Assembly: GCA_027382625.1 (NCBI GenBank)
Contig: JAJKFJ010021673.1
Location: forward strand, 124,001-188,000
Source of the DNA: Tetmemena sp. SeJ-2015
Taxonomy: Eukaryota > Ciliophora > Spirotrichea > Sporadotrichida > Oxytrichidae
Length of the DNA: 64,000 bases
Reading direction: 5' to 3'
A program made the position numbers and the translations under genes. Below are positions 10,157 through 20,294 of the stretch, piece after piece. The notes below the pieces were generated by a model. That model searched no databases. It was not told the DNA's origin and worked only from the letters and a program-made list of their open reading frames with translations. The first letter of the stretch is position 1. The number at the start of each line of letters is the position of its first letter.

Positions 10157-12475
10157 ATGATGAATTTTGGCTTTGGATAGCAAAAATAGAATAACCAAAA
10201 TCAGTATGCATAGAATCAGTTCGATTCCTTGCAGAGTTCTTAACTGAACAATCTCACTCCTAGCAGAGTGAATTCTCTGCAACAGTCTTCACAACTGTCT
10301 TCCTTCTAATCCTAATTTGCAACCAATTTCAAGCATACAAACTATATATAAATGTATAAACAATTATTTAAACGAGCCAGTTAATCAGCAAATGCATTTA
10401 AATAGTTCTCAAATGGAGAATCAATCATTTCTAAGCAATAGTATGCTTGGGTCGAAAGTGAACGCTCCCGCAGCTCATCTATATAATTACAACATCAATA
10501 ATGAACTCAAGCAAGGCACAGGTCAGCTTATTCATGTCAATGATTTTGCAAGCATACAATAGATTATTATTTTTATGTTAAGCAACTCAAGTGTCAGCTA
10601 GATACCTTCATCTTACGCCACGGATGAAAAGAGAGGGTAGCTCCCTGAGTAGATCAACTTCCATAAGGACAGCATCTATGGAATTTTTGACTCATCGCAA
10701 AGGAGATTCTCAGGAATGGCAAATCAATTAAACTTCTTTTTTCTCTTTTAGCAAATGAAACATCGACATTCACTCCTCACGAGCAGTAGATGGCTTCAGC
10801 TCAAAATACTCAACCAGGCCCAGTCAATAATTTTCAGGCTTAGAGCTCACAGCCTTGGAAGCAACAGACAACTTAGCAGCAATTCAATAATCTTTTGGCT
10901 AGCAGCTATCAGGCTCCAATGAGCTCAGGTTAATCTTATGAGCCTCACAATTTTCAAAATACTAATCAACCAAGTGCATTCAACTACGGAGGCTATCAGG
11001 GTCCATTGGCAGAGTCTATTTCAGACAATGGCTTTTCTTAATAGTCCTAGTAAGACTTTCAGAACAGAGGGCGGCTTAATCCTCACATGGTAATTAAGGA
11101 AGAGAACAGTAGCATTTATGCAGGCCCTCCCTCTCATTCAAACAGTTTCCAGCACAATAACCAGAGCTACCATAATAACTCCTCTTCTTAGCACTCTTCA
11201 GATAGATAGAATAACCTCATCATTTGCGATTTTATTTTATGCTTGAATAATGGAGGGATGAGTGATTTCATGAAAGGGTTTCAGGAACTCAAGGATAAGA
11301 AAGAGGCGATGCTAAGATCTACAGCTCTACTCCAAAGCAACACTAAATAGTTTGATGAGTATATGAAGCAACAGCCTATCACTTCAAACTTCGACTCCTC
11401 TTAAAAGAGTGCTCAACAAACCAGTAGCATAGTTAACTCTTCTACTTATCAACCTTTGAGGCAAAATAGTCAGTAAAGACAACTATAAGAGAGCTCCATT
11501 CCTAGTTCCACAGGTCTCTAAAACAGACTTTAAAACTCTAATTAGAAGCAGCAGTTTAAGAATCAGAATAGCTTTTACTAGCAGTAAAAGGATGCCTTTG
11601 AACCTGTCAGGCCAGTTTAGGTTTAAGAAAACTAGCTAGTGTACTATGAGGACTAGAGAAATCAGCAGAGGAATGGAAATGAGTTGCTAGATGAGTCTCA
11701 AGAGTCATTCGGCTCTCCCTTCTTATCTAATCAAAAGAGGTCTCAAGCTAACCTTATTCCAGTCAATAATGATATTAACAGCCTCAGATAGTCAGTAGTA
11801 AGAAACGATGTTGGACTCTTCAACTTAGAGGATCTTACTCCAAACACCCTGGAGAAGAGAAGACTCGACTTTCAAGTTCACGGGAAGCCAAATGAGTACG
11901 AAAGCCAATAACAAATGAAATCAAATCCATTTAACTACAACAAAAACGAATCACCAAACTAGCTAAGCAACTCAAAAACTGTAACTCAGTCTGAAATAGA
12001 GTCTGAGTTTGGAGAAGACTTGAACTCTGAGTATAATGGAACTGACTCTAAGAGATAGCATTCTCCTTCAAAGAGAGACTCATCATAACTACTCTCTATT
12101 TAGGATCACTTGTCCAACACTGAGACTCTCAATTTCTGGCGAAGATACTTTACAAGTAACTGCTTAAATGTGACCGTTGAGAATTTCTATGAAGCAGTCT
12201 ATTAAGAGTACTTCATCTCTGTGGTTTAGCCAATGCTTTAGAAATAGGACTTTGAAATATCGCAACAAGAGTTTATGAGTGACTTGAGGCTGGAACTCTC
12301 TAGAAAGATATCAATCGATGAGAAAAAGGTATCTTTGAATGCACTTGAGCTATTCACTAGAGATAAAGGCCTACAGAAGTGTGTGGCTGAAGTGACAGTC
12401 GACTGCTTGCTCAAATAGAAAGCTCAAATTTAAATTTCAATTCCTTTTAGCTTCCAAATCAGTTCAGCTTAATGA
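10157..12475 (+). CDS. Q/N/S-rich low-complexity protein
   Basis: ATG ATG at 10157; the frame is extremely rich in Gln, Asn and Ser, with most Gln encoded by TAG/TAA. An IES at 10555-10584 is in frame. Another frame change near 10740-10770 implies one more excised segment that I could not place. After about 600 disordered residues there is a folded, helical C-terminal block (TETLNFWRRYFTSNCLNVTVENFYEA near 12110-12190) ending FQISSAQ and TGA at 12473-12475. Prion-like composition suggests RNA-granule or scaffolding roles, but nothing specific can be assigned. The next gene begins only about 55 bp later on the same strand. Confidence 0.6.
10555..10584 (+). other. Probable IES, 30 bp, pointer AAGCA
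   Basis: AAGCA at 10550-10554 and 10580-10584. The insert is AT-rich and hydrophobic in translation (QIIIFML) within a polar protein; excision leaves NDFASNSSVSQIPSS. Being in frame, it rests on composition and the repeat only. Confidence 0.6.
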
Positions 12476-12528
12476 GACTATAGTCTAAGAGTTGATGAGT
12501 TCCATATTTCATTAGCAATATATTTTCT

Positions 12529-14752
12529 ATGATGGATGTGAAAGCTATGTTGGAAGCAAAGTCAAGACAAATAGAAGCAAAGGAGAGAGAACTTAATACC
12601 AAGGAGAAGTAAATGGATATTTTAAAGAACAGAGTAGTGGCACAGATTAGAGAGGAGATCCTCTAATCTCAAAAGGAGTCCGAACTCAAGATTTAAAAAG
12701 CCTACTCTGAGTTTCAAAAGAAGGCCTCACTGGCAGAGAGAAATCTCACTAACAAGTTGAAAGTGTTCTAGAAGGAGAAGTAAAACGAACTGAAGAGTGG
12801 CAGCCAATTGAAGTAGTCGAAAGGCATCAAAGGGCAACTAACAGCTGCGGCGCAGGAGTCTCAGCTACTTCTGAGAGCGAGAGTATCTAATTTAGAGAAA
12901 TCGTATGAGACAATGAAAATGAAGTGCTAGATCATGGAGGAGGAGAGGACGAAGCTCGAGGAAGAAAACAAGAAACTCCAAGACATTATACAAAAGTAAA
13001 CTTGAGAGTATGTGTATCAAGTCATTTAAACTTTAATGGATTGCTTTAAAAGCAGTTAAAGAGGAAGGAAAAGGACTAAGCTGAAGCATACCATTCTGCC
13101 TAGGTGGAATAGAGAGAGTCTTAGCTCACTTAGAAAACTCAGGTCTCCTCTAAATCAGAGCTTGAGGATAAGAAATTCCCTAAAACAAAAAATAACGCTG
13201 TCGATGACGAACTTGAAGAAAGTAAGAAGTCTGAGAAGTTAAAAGCCTAAGCGAATGAAGCAGTCAAGTATGTAGTTGATGACAGTTCTAAGAGCCTGAT
13301 TTCCTTGATTTCCTAAATGCTGAGAACTTTTAAGATCACTATTCCTTTCATGATTCAGACTGCGAAAGATCAAGACGATTTCACATCATTTAATTCTTTA
13401 GCATAAGTTAACTAATTAGTTTTAATTTAATTTCCTATTAGATGACGAAGAGGAAGACGAAGAAACTAAGTTATAAAAATCCTCAATGTCAAAGTTCTCT
13501 CCTAGGAAAAACAAATTGATTACAGAAGTGGTTTAACTTGGGGAATTACTGTTTCCCTCCTTTAATATTTTGGTTCCACAAATGACAGAGTACATTATCC
13601 CAAACATCTCTCTTGTTTCAGTCCACGACTCCTCAATTTTACTATTCACCTACTACAACATACTTCAATTCGCCTTCAAGACACAGATATATCACAAGCG
13701 CTTGCCTTCTCTTCTCAAGAAGGAGAAGTTCAACTTGAACAAGGACCTAAGTTTATATCACTCGGGAGTAGGTGGCTAGGCTTAAATTTCTAGGGAAGAT
13801 AACTTGACAAAGATATTTGCAGAGTCTGAAAGCGGAAAGCATGAACCTTGCTTTTTGAATGTCACTCTTACTTCCAAAGCTCTGAAGTAAAAACAGAAGG
13901 AGTTGATGAAGTAATTCACTTCTCTCAAAGACTACCAAGGGTCTCTCCCTCTCTATTAGTTATTCAGAGATGCATCTTTACATAAACTACTAAGCGATGA
14001 GCTGCACTAACTGCTTGGAGGCTCTCCAAACTAGCAGCCAACTTAAGTTTAAGTGAAGACGAGAGTATAGTCTTCTGCTAGGGGTAAAGGTATTTAGTCC
14101 AAAGGAAAGTAAAAGACTGAGTAGGAGGCTGCACTTAAGGCTTCAGAGTTGAGTTAGAATGAAGCTATTGATACAGGAAATAAGATTATTTCTCAGAGAC
14201 CTCTCAAAGATTAACTCACTTTAGCACTACTGTAAATTATGCTTTCCATTGACCAGACCCAAATATGGGATGCTCTTAGGCTTATCAAATCTCTCTTAAG
14301 TAATAGATAACAGTCAGATGAGGTGATTTAATGTTTGCTCTCAGATTTAAATGCCATGCCTTTGCTTTCTCTAACTCTAGCCTTCCCTGAGTTCGTGGAG
14401 TTGAGTGTGACTATTTTCTTAGCATTAAGTTTCCCTCAGAACAATTAAAGTTTGGACATATTCGTCTAACAGATGACTTTATAAATTTTGATTATGTTTC
14501 TATATTTAGACTGGAGATACAGTTACCTTCGACATATTCTAGTTTGCCTTACTTCAACAGAAAAACTCTGCAACATTTGAGGATTTCATAGTAATCTTGC
14601 AGAAACTTAGCTCTCATGACCCTTCAAACGTGCGTTCACTTTTGAATAATAAGGTGGTCGAGCTACTGAACGCTGAAATGGTAAAAAAGAAGGAGGGTAA
14701 TGAGTTTATAGTCCAAAATATCAAGTCTATATTCACAAACATCAAAGAGTGA
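12529..14752 (+). CDS. Large helical protein with N-terminal coiled coil
   Basis: ATG ATG at 12529-12534. Residues 1-160 form a Lys/Glu-rich coiled coil (MLEAKSRQIEAKERELNTKE). A break near 13000-13065 may be an IES with an AAAG pointer (12993-13062). Then comes an acidic linker and a long helical region (MVPQMTEYIIPNISLVSV; DQLTLALLQIMLSIDQTQIW; FDIFQFALLQQKNSATFEDF). It stops at TGA 14750-14752, inside the first unit of a 14-bp tandem repeat. Alpha-helical repeats resemble armadillo/HEAT-like scaffolds, but I do not recognise a family. Confidence 0.55.
14479..14512 (+). other. IES, 34 bp, pointer GACT
   Basis: GACT at 14475-14478 and 14509-14512. Excision joins DIFVQQMT to GDTVTFDIFQFALLQQ and keeps the frame open to the gene's TGA at 14750; unspliced, the frame soon ends. 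Confidence 0.75.
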
Positions 14753-14786
14753 ACATCAAAGAGTGAACATCAAAGAGTGAACATCA
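14739..14786 (+). repeat. 14-bp tandem repeat x3 carrying TGA
   Basis: Three exact copies of ACATCAAAGAGTGA (14739-14752, 14753-14766, 14767-14780) and a partial fourth. Since 14 is not a multiple of three, the three TGAs (14750, 14764, 14778) lie in all three frames at the end of the upstream gene. Confidence 0.9.
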
Positions 14787-14892
14787 TATATCCTTTAGAT
14801 ATTCTAACAAAGGATGATAGATTATTTCTTGATTTGCTTTCTTAACTTTAATGTTATCATGAGGGTTTTTTTTTAATGTAAAAATAAGGCGC

Positions 14893-15083
14893 ATTTGAAT
14901 TCATAATTGAAAGATAATTATAAATTTCTTTGATGGATGCAAAATCATCAAATCTTATGAATCAACAAAATAAGTTTATTTTTTTTTCTTTCTTAAATTT
15001 TGTTATTAAAAAATTTTTTTTAATTTAAAAAAAGGGGATTTGAATTCATAATTGAAAGATAATTATAAATTTCTTTGATGGAT
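14893..15083 (+). repeat. 46-bp direct repeat spanning the Rab start codon
   Basis: Identical 46-bp copies at 14893-14938 and 15038-15083, each ending in ATGGAT; the second contains the Rab ATG. The copies are 145 bp apart, separated by AT-rich DNA with T runs. It looks like an oversized pointer pair or a local duplication of the 5' end. Confidence 0.85.
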
Positions 15084-15958
15084 AGCAATAACACAAACTA
15101 TAATCATCTCTTCAAGAGTAATTATTTACTTTCATTTTGAATTTTCTCATCTTTATACTTTGCTTTAGTTGTTCTCGTTGGAGATGCAGGTGTCGGGAAG
15201 ACTCACATATTAAACAGGTAATGTTATTTAAATGAAATGCTTTATATAAACTTAGATATGTGAAAGGAAAGCTCCCCCAGAATAAGCCCTCAACAATTGG
15301 AGTCGAATTTGCCACGAAAAATGTGGAACTGCGCAACGGAGGAGGTATCGTCAAAGCTTAAATTTGGGACACAGGTAATTAAAATTCTCTCTCCTTATAT
15401 TTCAATCCTTAAAAAATATATCATAGCTGGTCAGGAGAGATATAAGGCAATAACCTCTGCGTAAGTAAAACTCTTATTTGCTAAATGTCGATTATAGGCA
15501 TTATCGAAGAGCAGTTGGAGCGCTTGTTGTTTACGATGTGACCAAGGAGGAAACTTTCATCCACTCAAGAACTTGGATGGAAGAATTGAAGCAGAGTGCA
15601 GAGCCAGACTGCGTCATATTCCTGGTTGGAAATTAAGTTGACAGAGCTGAGCTTAACCCAGCTTTAAGACAGGTTCCTTTTGAGAAGGCGCAAAAGTTCG
15701 CAAGCGATAATAAGCTGTGCTTTATTGAAACTTCAGCACTCACAAACGCAAATGTCGTTGACTGCTTTGATAAACTTTTACATAGTAAGTTACTCCTAAA
15801 AACATCTATAAAAATATTACATCTAACTTTTCATGTCTATAGTGATATATGAAACAAAGCAGAAGCAGGAATAAACGGAAAATGGAGGTGGAGAAGGTGG
15901 CTAGAAATACAAGAGGCTTCAAATCGACAGCTAAACTGAGAAAAGGTCTTGCTGCTGA
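15078..15958 (+). CDS. Rab-family small GTPase
   Basis: ATG at 15078, TGA at 15956-15958; five GT-AG introns (about 15116-15167, 15220-15257, 15375-15426, 15461-15497 and 15785-15841) leave about 213 residues. All G boxes are present: GDAGVGKT (P-loop), switch I STIGVEFATK, WDTAGQERY, NQVD (Gln instead of Lys in NKxD) and ETSAL. The C-terminus KRSCC carries a double-cysteine prenylation motif. Rabs direct vesicle traffic; the subfamily is Rab2/Rab11-like but not certain. This gene shows what true spliceosomal introns look like here (38-57 bp, GT-AG). It converges on the protease gene with an 18-bp gap. Confidence 0.95.
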
Positions 15959-15976
15959 GAGAAGGAGTTTTAGAGA

Positions 15977-18242
15977 TCAATTACAATTTTAGCTATTTAA
16001 GTTTATTTAAATATGAGCGGAAAATTGATATAAAAGATTTAAGCATTACTTTTAAATGGTTTCAAGATAGGAAATGTCTTTTATTTCAGAGACACTAGCA
16101 TCATTAAAAATTCTCCAAACCTCATCTTCTTAGCTCTTTGCAATTGTGTAGTAGTGTCCAAAGTTTGCGTTCCTTCCCTAGAAAGAATAAGCTTTAAGAT
16201 ATTCTTACAGAATGAATCACAACTGACTGAAGACTGTAGTCTTAATCCGCTAAATTAGTAGTTATGGCTTTGTCAATGCTTATCTCAGTAAGAACTTTGC
16301 AGGGCTTCATGACTTTCTATTTCGTGAGAGATTTTATATCAAAATAAAACCTAACGACAGTGATTATTAAGTATTCTGGCAGTGAGATCAGTTTTTGAGT
16401 TTTTATGCTTCTCAACTTTTCGGTTGCACTTTTCGCAAAAGTATTAGTTTCTCCCTCAAATAGAAATACACACTTTTTATTAAGTATATTAAAATATTTC
16501 TTATCCAAAGGAGTTTTATACCATGGTTTAAATGTCAGGAACAGCATCTGTATCATACTGTGAAAAGGTCACACTCAAGTCTATGTAATCCTCCTCTTTT
16601 TAAGATACATTCATACACTCTTGACACTGAATTTAACTAAGCTTTTTCCCCATCAAGTGCTTTTTTACCAGATTGTAGTCCAACTCATTCTTAGAGGAAG
16701 AATTTTCTTCCTCCATAACTATGTCACCTGAGTTGGTTTGATTTGGTACACTTGATTGCATGCACTAAATTGATTCCCTCTCTATCTTGTCTAGCAAAAG
16801 CTCGATGAATTCAGTGCTGTCATGCTGTTCGAAGTTCTTGAAAAAGTCAGGTAGGGATAATCTGAACTGTCTTGGCTCAATTACTGATCTCGCACTTGCT
16901 AAGAAATAATCAAACACTAACACTAAATTACCATAAAGTTAAGCAAAAAGCCTTTAAATTTGGAAAAGAGACATCTTTAGTTTGTCAACTAGCTTCTGCT
17001 CTTTCTATGATACTGCATCTTCAAGATTTATCAAGTCCTCTCTAAAATCCTTCATTTGATACAAAGCCTGCAGCACGCTATTCATGTAACACGCTAAACT
17101 ATTTAAGTCAGGTGAATGTAAAATTACTGTTTCCTAAGTTGGTTAAGCCCTTGAATCTCCTTATGTTTTATTTTACGAGGGAAGTTTCTTTGTCTTTCTT
17201 ATCAGAGACTTAGTTCTATTGCTCACTGGATATGCTTTCAAAAGCTTGTAAACTCTGCTGTTGTTGTAATGAAGTCCATAGACTCTGCTGCTTGGCTTAC
17301 TCAATTTTATTAAACCTGAATGAAAAAGAAAAAAAGACAATTTCTTAGTCAGAGAGTGTAGCCAGATTATGGTCGTAGACTAACTCTCCAATTCTATCCT
17401 AGATTTCAATATACTTTTCAGGATGACCCATGTGTATGTTCATTCCAATAGATAGGTAGTTTACAAAAGCCTGTAGAAACTATTTATCCTGCTGATCAAA
17501 TGCCTGCTGCAATCTTAGCTACTCTAGCAGCTCAACATATTGATTATTGATTAGTTTTATAACTCATTTATATATTGACTAGTCTGAGAGAGAAAATAGC
17601 TCGGCTGGAGTTAATATCCGAACTGAAAGAACTGAAGTAGTTGCAGACTCTGTAATCTTGTTATGGGCAGCTTGAGCATTTTGTGGATTAGGATTTTGAT
17701 GGATCGAGGAATGAAATACACAAGGAGTTATAACTTCTTACTATGCTTTAATCCTTGAAGCTAAGCAAATATAAGCTGCGAGACCACTCTAGATAGTGGG
17801 AGCTTAAGAAGAGCGAAATAAAGTTTCTCCTCTTCGGCAACAAATTAGCTTGTGTCTGTCGTCGAAATATTCGTTATTGCTTATTGTGAATTAAGTTGAG
17901 CATGGTATTTGAAAACTGCTTAGAAAAGGCTCGAAGGTTTTAGTCAGAAAAATCTTAAGAATAAAGACATTAGAAATTAATGAACCTAAGATTAAAATCT
18001 TTGAAGAGTTCGAAGAAGATGTACAGTTTCTACTGGCTTTGAGGATCCTTGCTTATATCACTCTGCTGTGTCATGATGAGCAGTTTTGCTATGAACTATA
18101 TTTAGACTTAGTTTGCTTGCTTTGAGGTCAAGTTGAAAGTAAAAGAGAGTATTTGGAAAAGATTCTGCAAAGCTTGCTGTTCCTTCGGAATTGTGAAATT
18201 CAATGATCTGTACCACTCCAGAAACACTTTCTGACTATCCAT
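15977..18242 (-). CDS. Ubiquitin-specific protease (USP, C19 peptidase)
   Basis: ATG at 18242 (MDSQKVFLEWYRSLNF). The Cys box is LNSLACYMNSVLQALYQM near 17105-17060; the blocks RQFRLSLPDFFKNFEQHDSTEFIELLLDK, CQECMNVSQKEEDYIDLS, LPEYLIITVVRFYFD and the His box NFGHYYTIAKS follow in order near 16860, 16625, 16370 and 16160. This is a cysteine protease that removes ubiquitin. GT-AG introns occur near 16918-16950 and 16192-16222. Between 17160 and 17100 a short segment with an AGT repeat must also be lost so that KGLTNLGNS meets the Cys box. About 400 residues precede the catalytic domain and are unassigned. The frame runs to TGA at 15977, a little beyond the domain end near 16075. Confidence 0.85.
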
Positions 18243-18299
18243 CCCTGACAAAGGAATAAAGCTACTGCTCTTAGATAGTAAACTAAATTCATTACGTCT

Positions 18300-18980
18300 T
18301 ACAAGTTAATTTTAATTAAATATAGTTTATGAAGCATAGATTTAAAAGCAATTTAAAAAATATAAATAGATTTCGGACTGATCTAAAATGAGCTACATCA
18401 CTAACTCTCACTGTAGTGAGATGCTATTGATTCTACTTGGAAGATAGAATTCTCTAAATAATTTGTTTCAACCTCAATCGATTTCTCATTCATTTGATCT
18501 CCCTCTCTTAAGAGTTGCTTTATAAAGTTTTTCAAAACGAAGTCTGAACGAGAAGAATCTGAATTTCTAAGTTCTCAATAAATTCCCTCTAGCTCTCACT
18601 GAATGTAATTCAAGTACGAGGGCTCTATTTCTTTCAGCTGATTAAAATTAATTAATAGTGGAAGTTTAATAAATAGATTTTGAAGAATTGAAGTTAGGGT
18701 AATATCTTTTTGTTGCAATTGTGACTAAGATTGGCTCACTTCTGCCAATTCAATTTTGACTATCTTTTTAAAAGCTATGGTATTTTATCCACAGTATTTT
18801 ATGGCCAGCTGAAGGCTTTCTAAAGCAAGATGGGAGCATTAGAAAGATCTTTCAAAGCAAGTTAAATATACAACTTCCCGAAAATAACTTGAAAAGCTTG
18901 GTAGATTTTTGGAGGGAGGTCTATTAACCAATATTTGAAAAGAGTTTGGAGAAAAGTGGTTCCATTAGACAAATTAATTT
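18300..18980 (-). CDS. Probable gene or gene fragment, unassigned
   Basis: On the minus strand open, helical-looking text is seen: FREVVYLTCFERSFQCSHLA and then LAIKYCGQNTIAFKKIVKIELAEVSQ, continuing to NFNQLKEIEPSYLNYIQ. TGA or a frame change follows near 18600. It resembles pieces of a helical-repeat protein interrupted by IESs. I could not define its start, stop or partner segments. Confidence 0.35.
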
Positions 18981-19580
18981 ATAGTTTAAAATTTATAATT
19001 TGCTTATTTATACTACCCTCTCTTAATTATTTTAAATACCACAAACTTGGAACTTAAATTATTGATATGTTTGATCTTTTCCAAAAGCTATATTGCTGTT
19101 TATTCAGAATCTTTGAGTTTATCTGCTAAATTGGCTTTGAGAGGGTGATTTTTCTTGACTATGCTCTCAGTGATGTTAGTTAGGTGATAGGTGTTGAATT
19201 CGTCAGTCAGGAAGTGCATGGCGCATACTCTTACGGCTATAAAGAACACAGTCCTCGTTCTCATCTTAGCGTAAGAGTGGGATCCCTTTTGTAATTTTAT
19301 TAAGGTAGTACTTGCTGAGGAGGGGGTCTGCCACGAAGTAGCCGTAGAAGAAATAGTTACTAGATCGCAGGTTCGTTGGGCGTGGCGAATAGTTTTCTTG
19401 TCGTGCTCTGAGGTAGTAGGGTCACTCAGCAAGTACTTCAAATTGTATTTCAAAACATAGTAGTTGCAACAAACATACATAAATTAATAGAAAATTTTTT
19501 TTGGGTTTTTTTTTTATTCTTTTTTAAAACTTTATTTTGATTTAATAAAATTAATCACTTTCTATTCTATAAAATTGAAA
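18981..19580. other. Spacer with an uncertain minus-strand ORF
   Basis: A 126-codon minus-strand frame at 19100-19480 has less AT-rich sequence than its surroundings, but protein-like pieces fall in two frames (for example NYFFYGYFVADPLLSKYYL in another). It may be a decayed gene. The flanks are AT-rich with T runs. No other feature seen. Confidence 0.3.
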
Positions 19581-19581
19581 T

Positions 19582-20151
19582 ATGAGTAATTCATTTAAAA
19601 GTAAGAATACATCACGTGTAAGTAGTAATCTTATAGGAAATTTGAAAACGACACTCCCTACATGCTTATTACAAAAAGAATAAACCTCAAACTACTACAA
19701 ACATTCAAAATAAATGCAAAAAATAGGCAGATACAATAATGACTGAGGAAGAAGATAATTCACAATAGCCAAATAATTTAGAGGAAATGAAAAATGTAGA
19801 TGAAGAAAATAAAGAGGACATGAGAGTAAGGAATTCAAATTGCCGCCTAAGTTGCAAGAATTCGTGGATAAAGATAAAAAGCATTCTCTGATGAGATTAA
19901 AAAGACAAGGATTAGAAATCATTCAATTACAAGCTCATGCAAGAACTCCAGAAATCGATGGCGCATTTTTTAAAACTTAAAAATTAAATTTTATAAATGT
20001 ATGCAATACAAGAATTAAGATGATCAAGAGTAGGAGGATCAGAGGAAGTTTAATCGCTATGGGGGGAGATGGTTTGGAGGGCCCTCTTCAGGGGCAGGAG
20101 GCTTTTTTGGGGTGGGGAGCGGGAGGATTTGGAGGTGGCTTTATAAGCTGA
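19582..20151 (+). CDS. Small acidic protein with Gly-rich tail
   Basis: ATG at 19582 followed by a very short possible GT-AG intron. The body has an acidic stretch (MTEEEDNSQQPNNLEEMKN), then EFKLPPKLQEFVDKDKKHSL and LEIIQLQAHARTPEIDGAFF. An IES at 19981-20018 must be removed to reach RKFNRYGGRWFGGPSSGAGG and a Gly/Phe tail ending GGGFIS and TGA at 20149. Single-base frame changes near 19830 and 20115 remain. I do not recognise the family; the Gly-rich tail is common in RNA-binding proteins. Confidence 0.45.
19981..20018 (+). other. IES, 38 bp, pointer TTAA
   Basis: TTAA at 19977-19980 and 20015-20018. Excision joins DGAFFKTQ to DDQEQEDQRKFNRYGG in frame. Confidence 0.65.
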
Positions 20152-20294
20152 AGTAAAAAAATTTTTTTTATATTTTAATCAAAAATTTTTAAAAATGCCT
20201 CTTCTTTTAATTTAAAATATTTTAGGAAAATTTAAATTTATTCTTAATAAAAAAGTAGCTTTTGTATAAATAAATTAGAGTGCTTCACTAAGTT

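Noticed and set aside
12475..12528. Joining the Q/N-rich gene (10157-12475) to the following helical gene
   Set aside because: None of the repeat pairs I tried removes the TGA at 12473 and keeps both frames; an ATG ATG follows directly, so two genes are simpler.
19100..19480. 126-codon minus-strand ORF as a gene
   Set aside because: Protein-like pieces fall in two different frames, no family is recognised, and no repeat pair explains the change.
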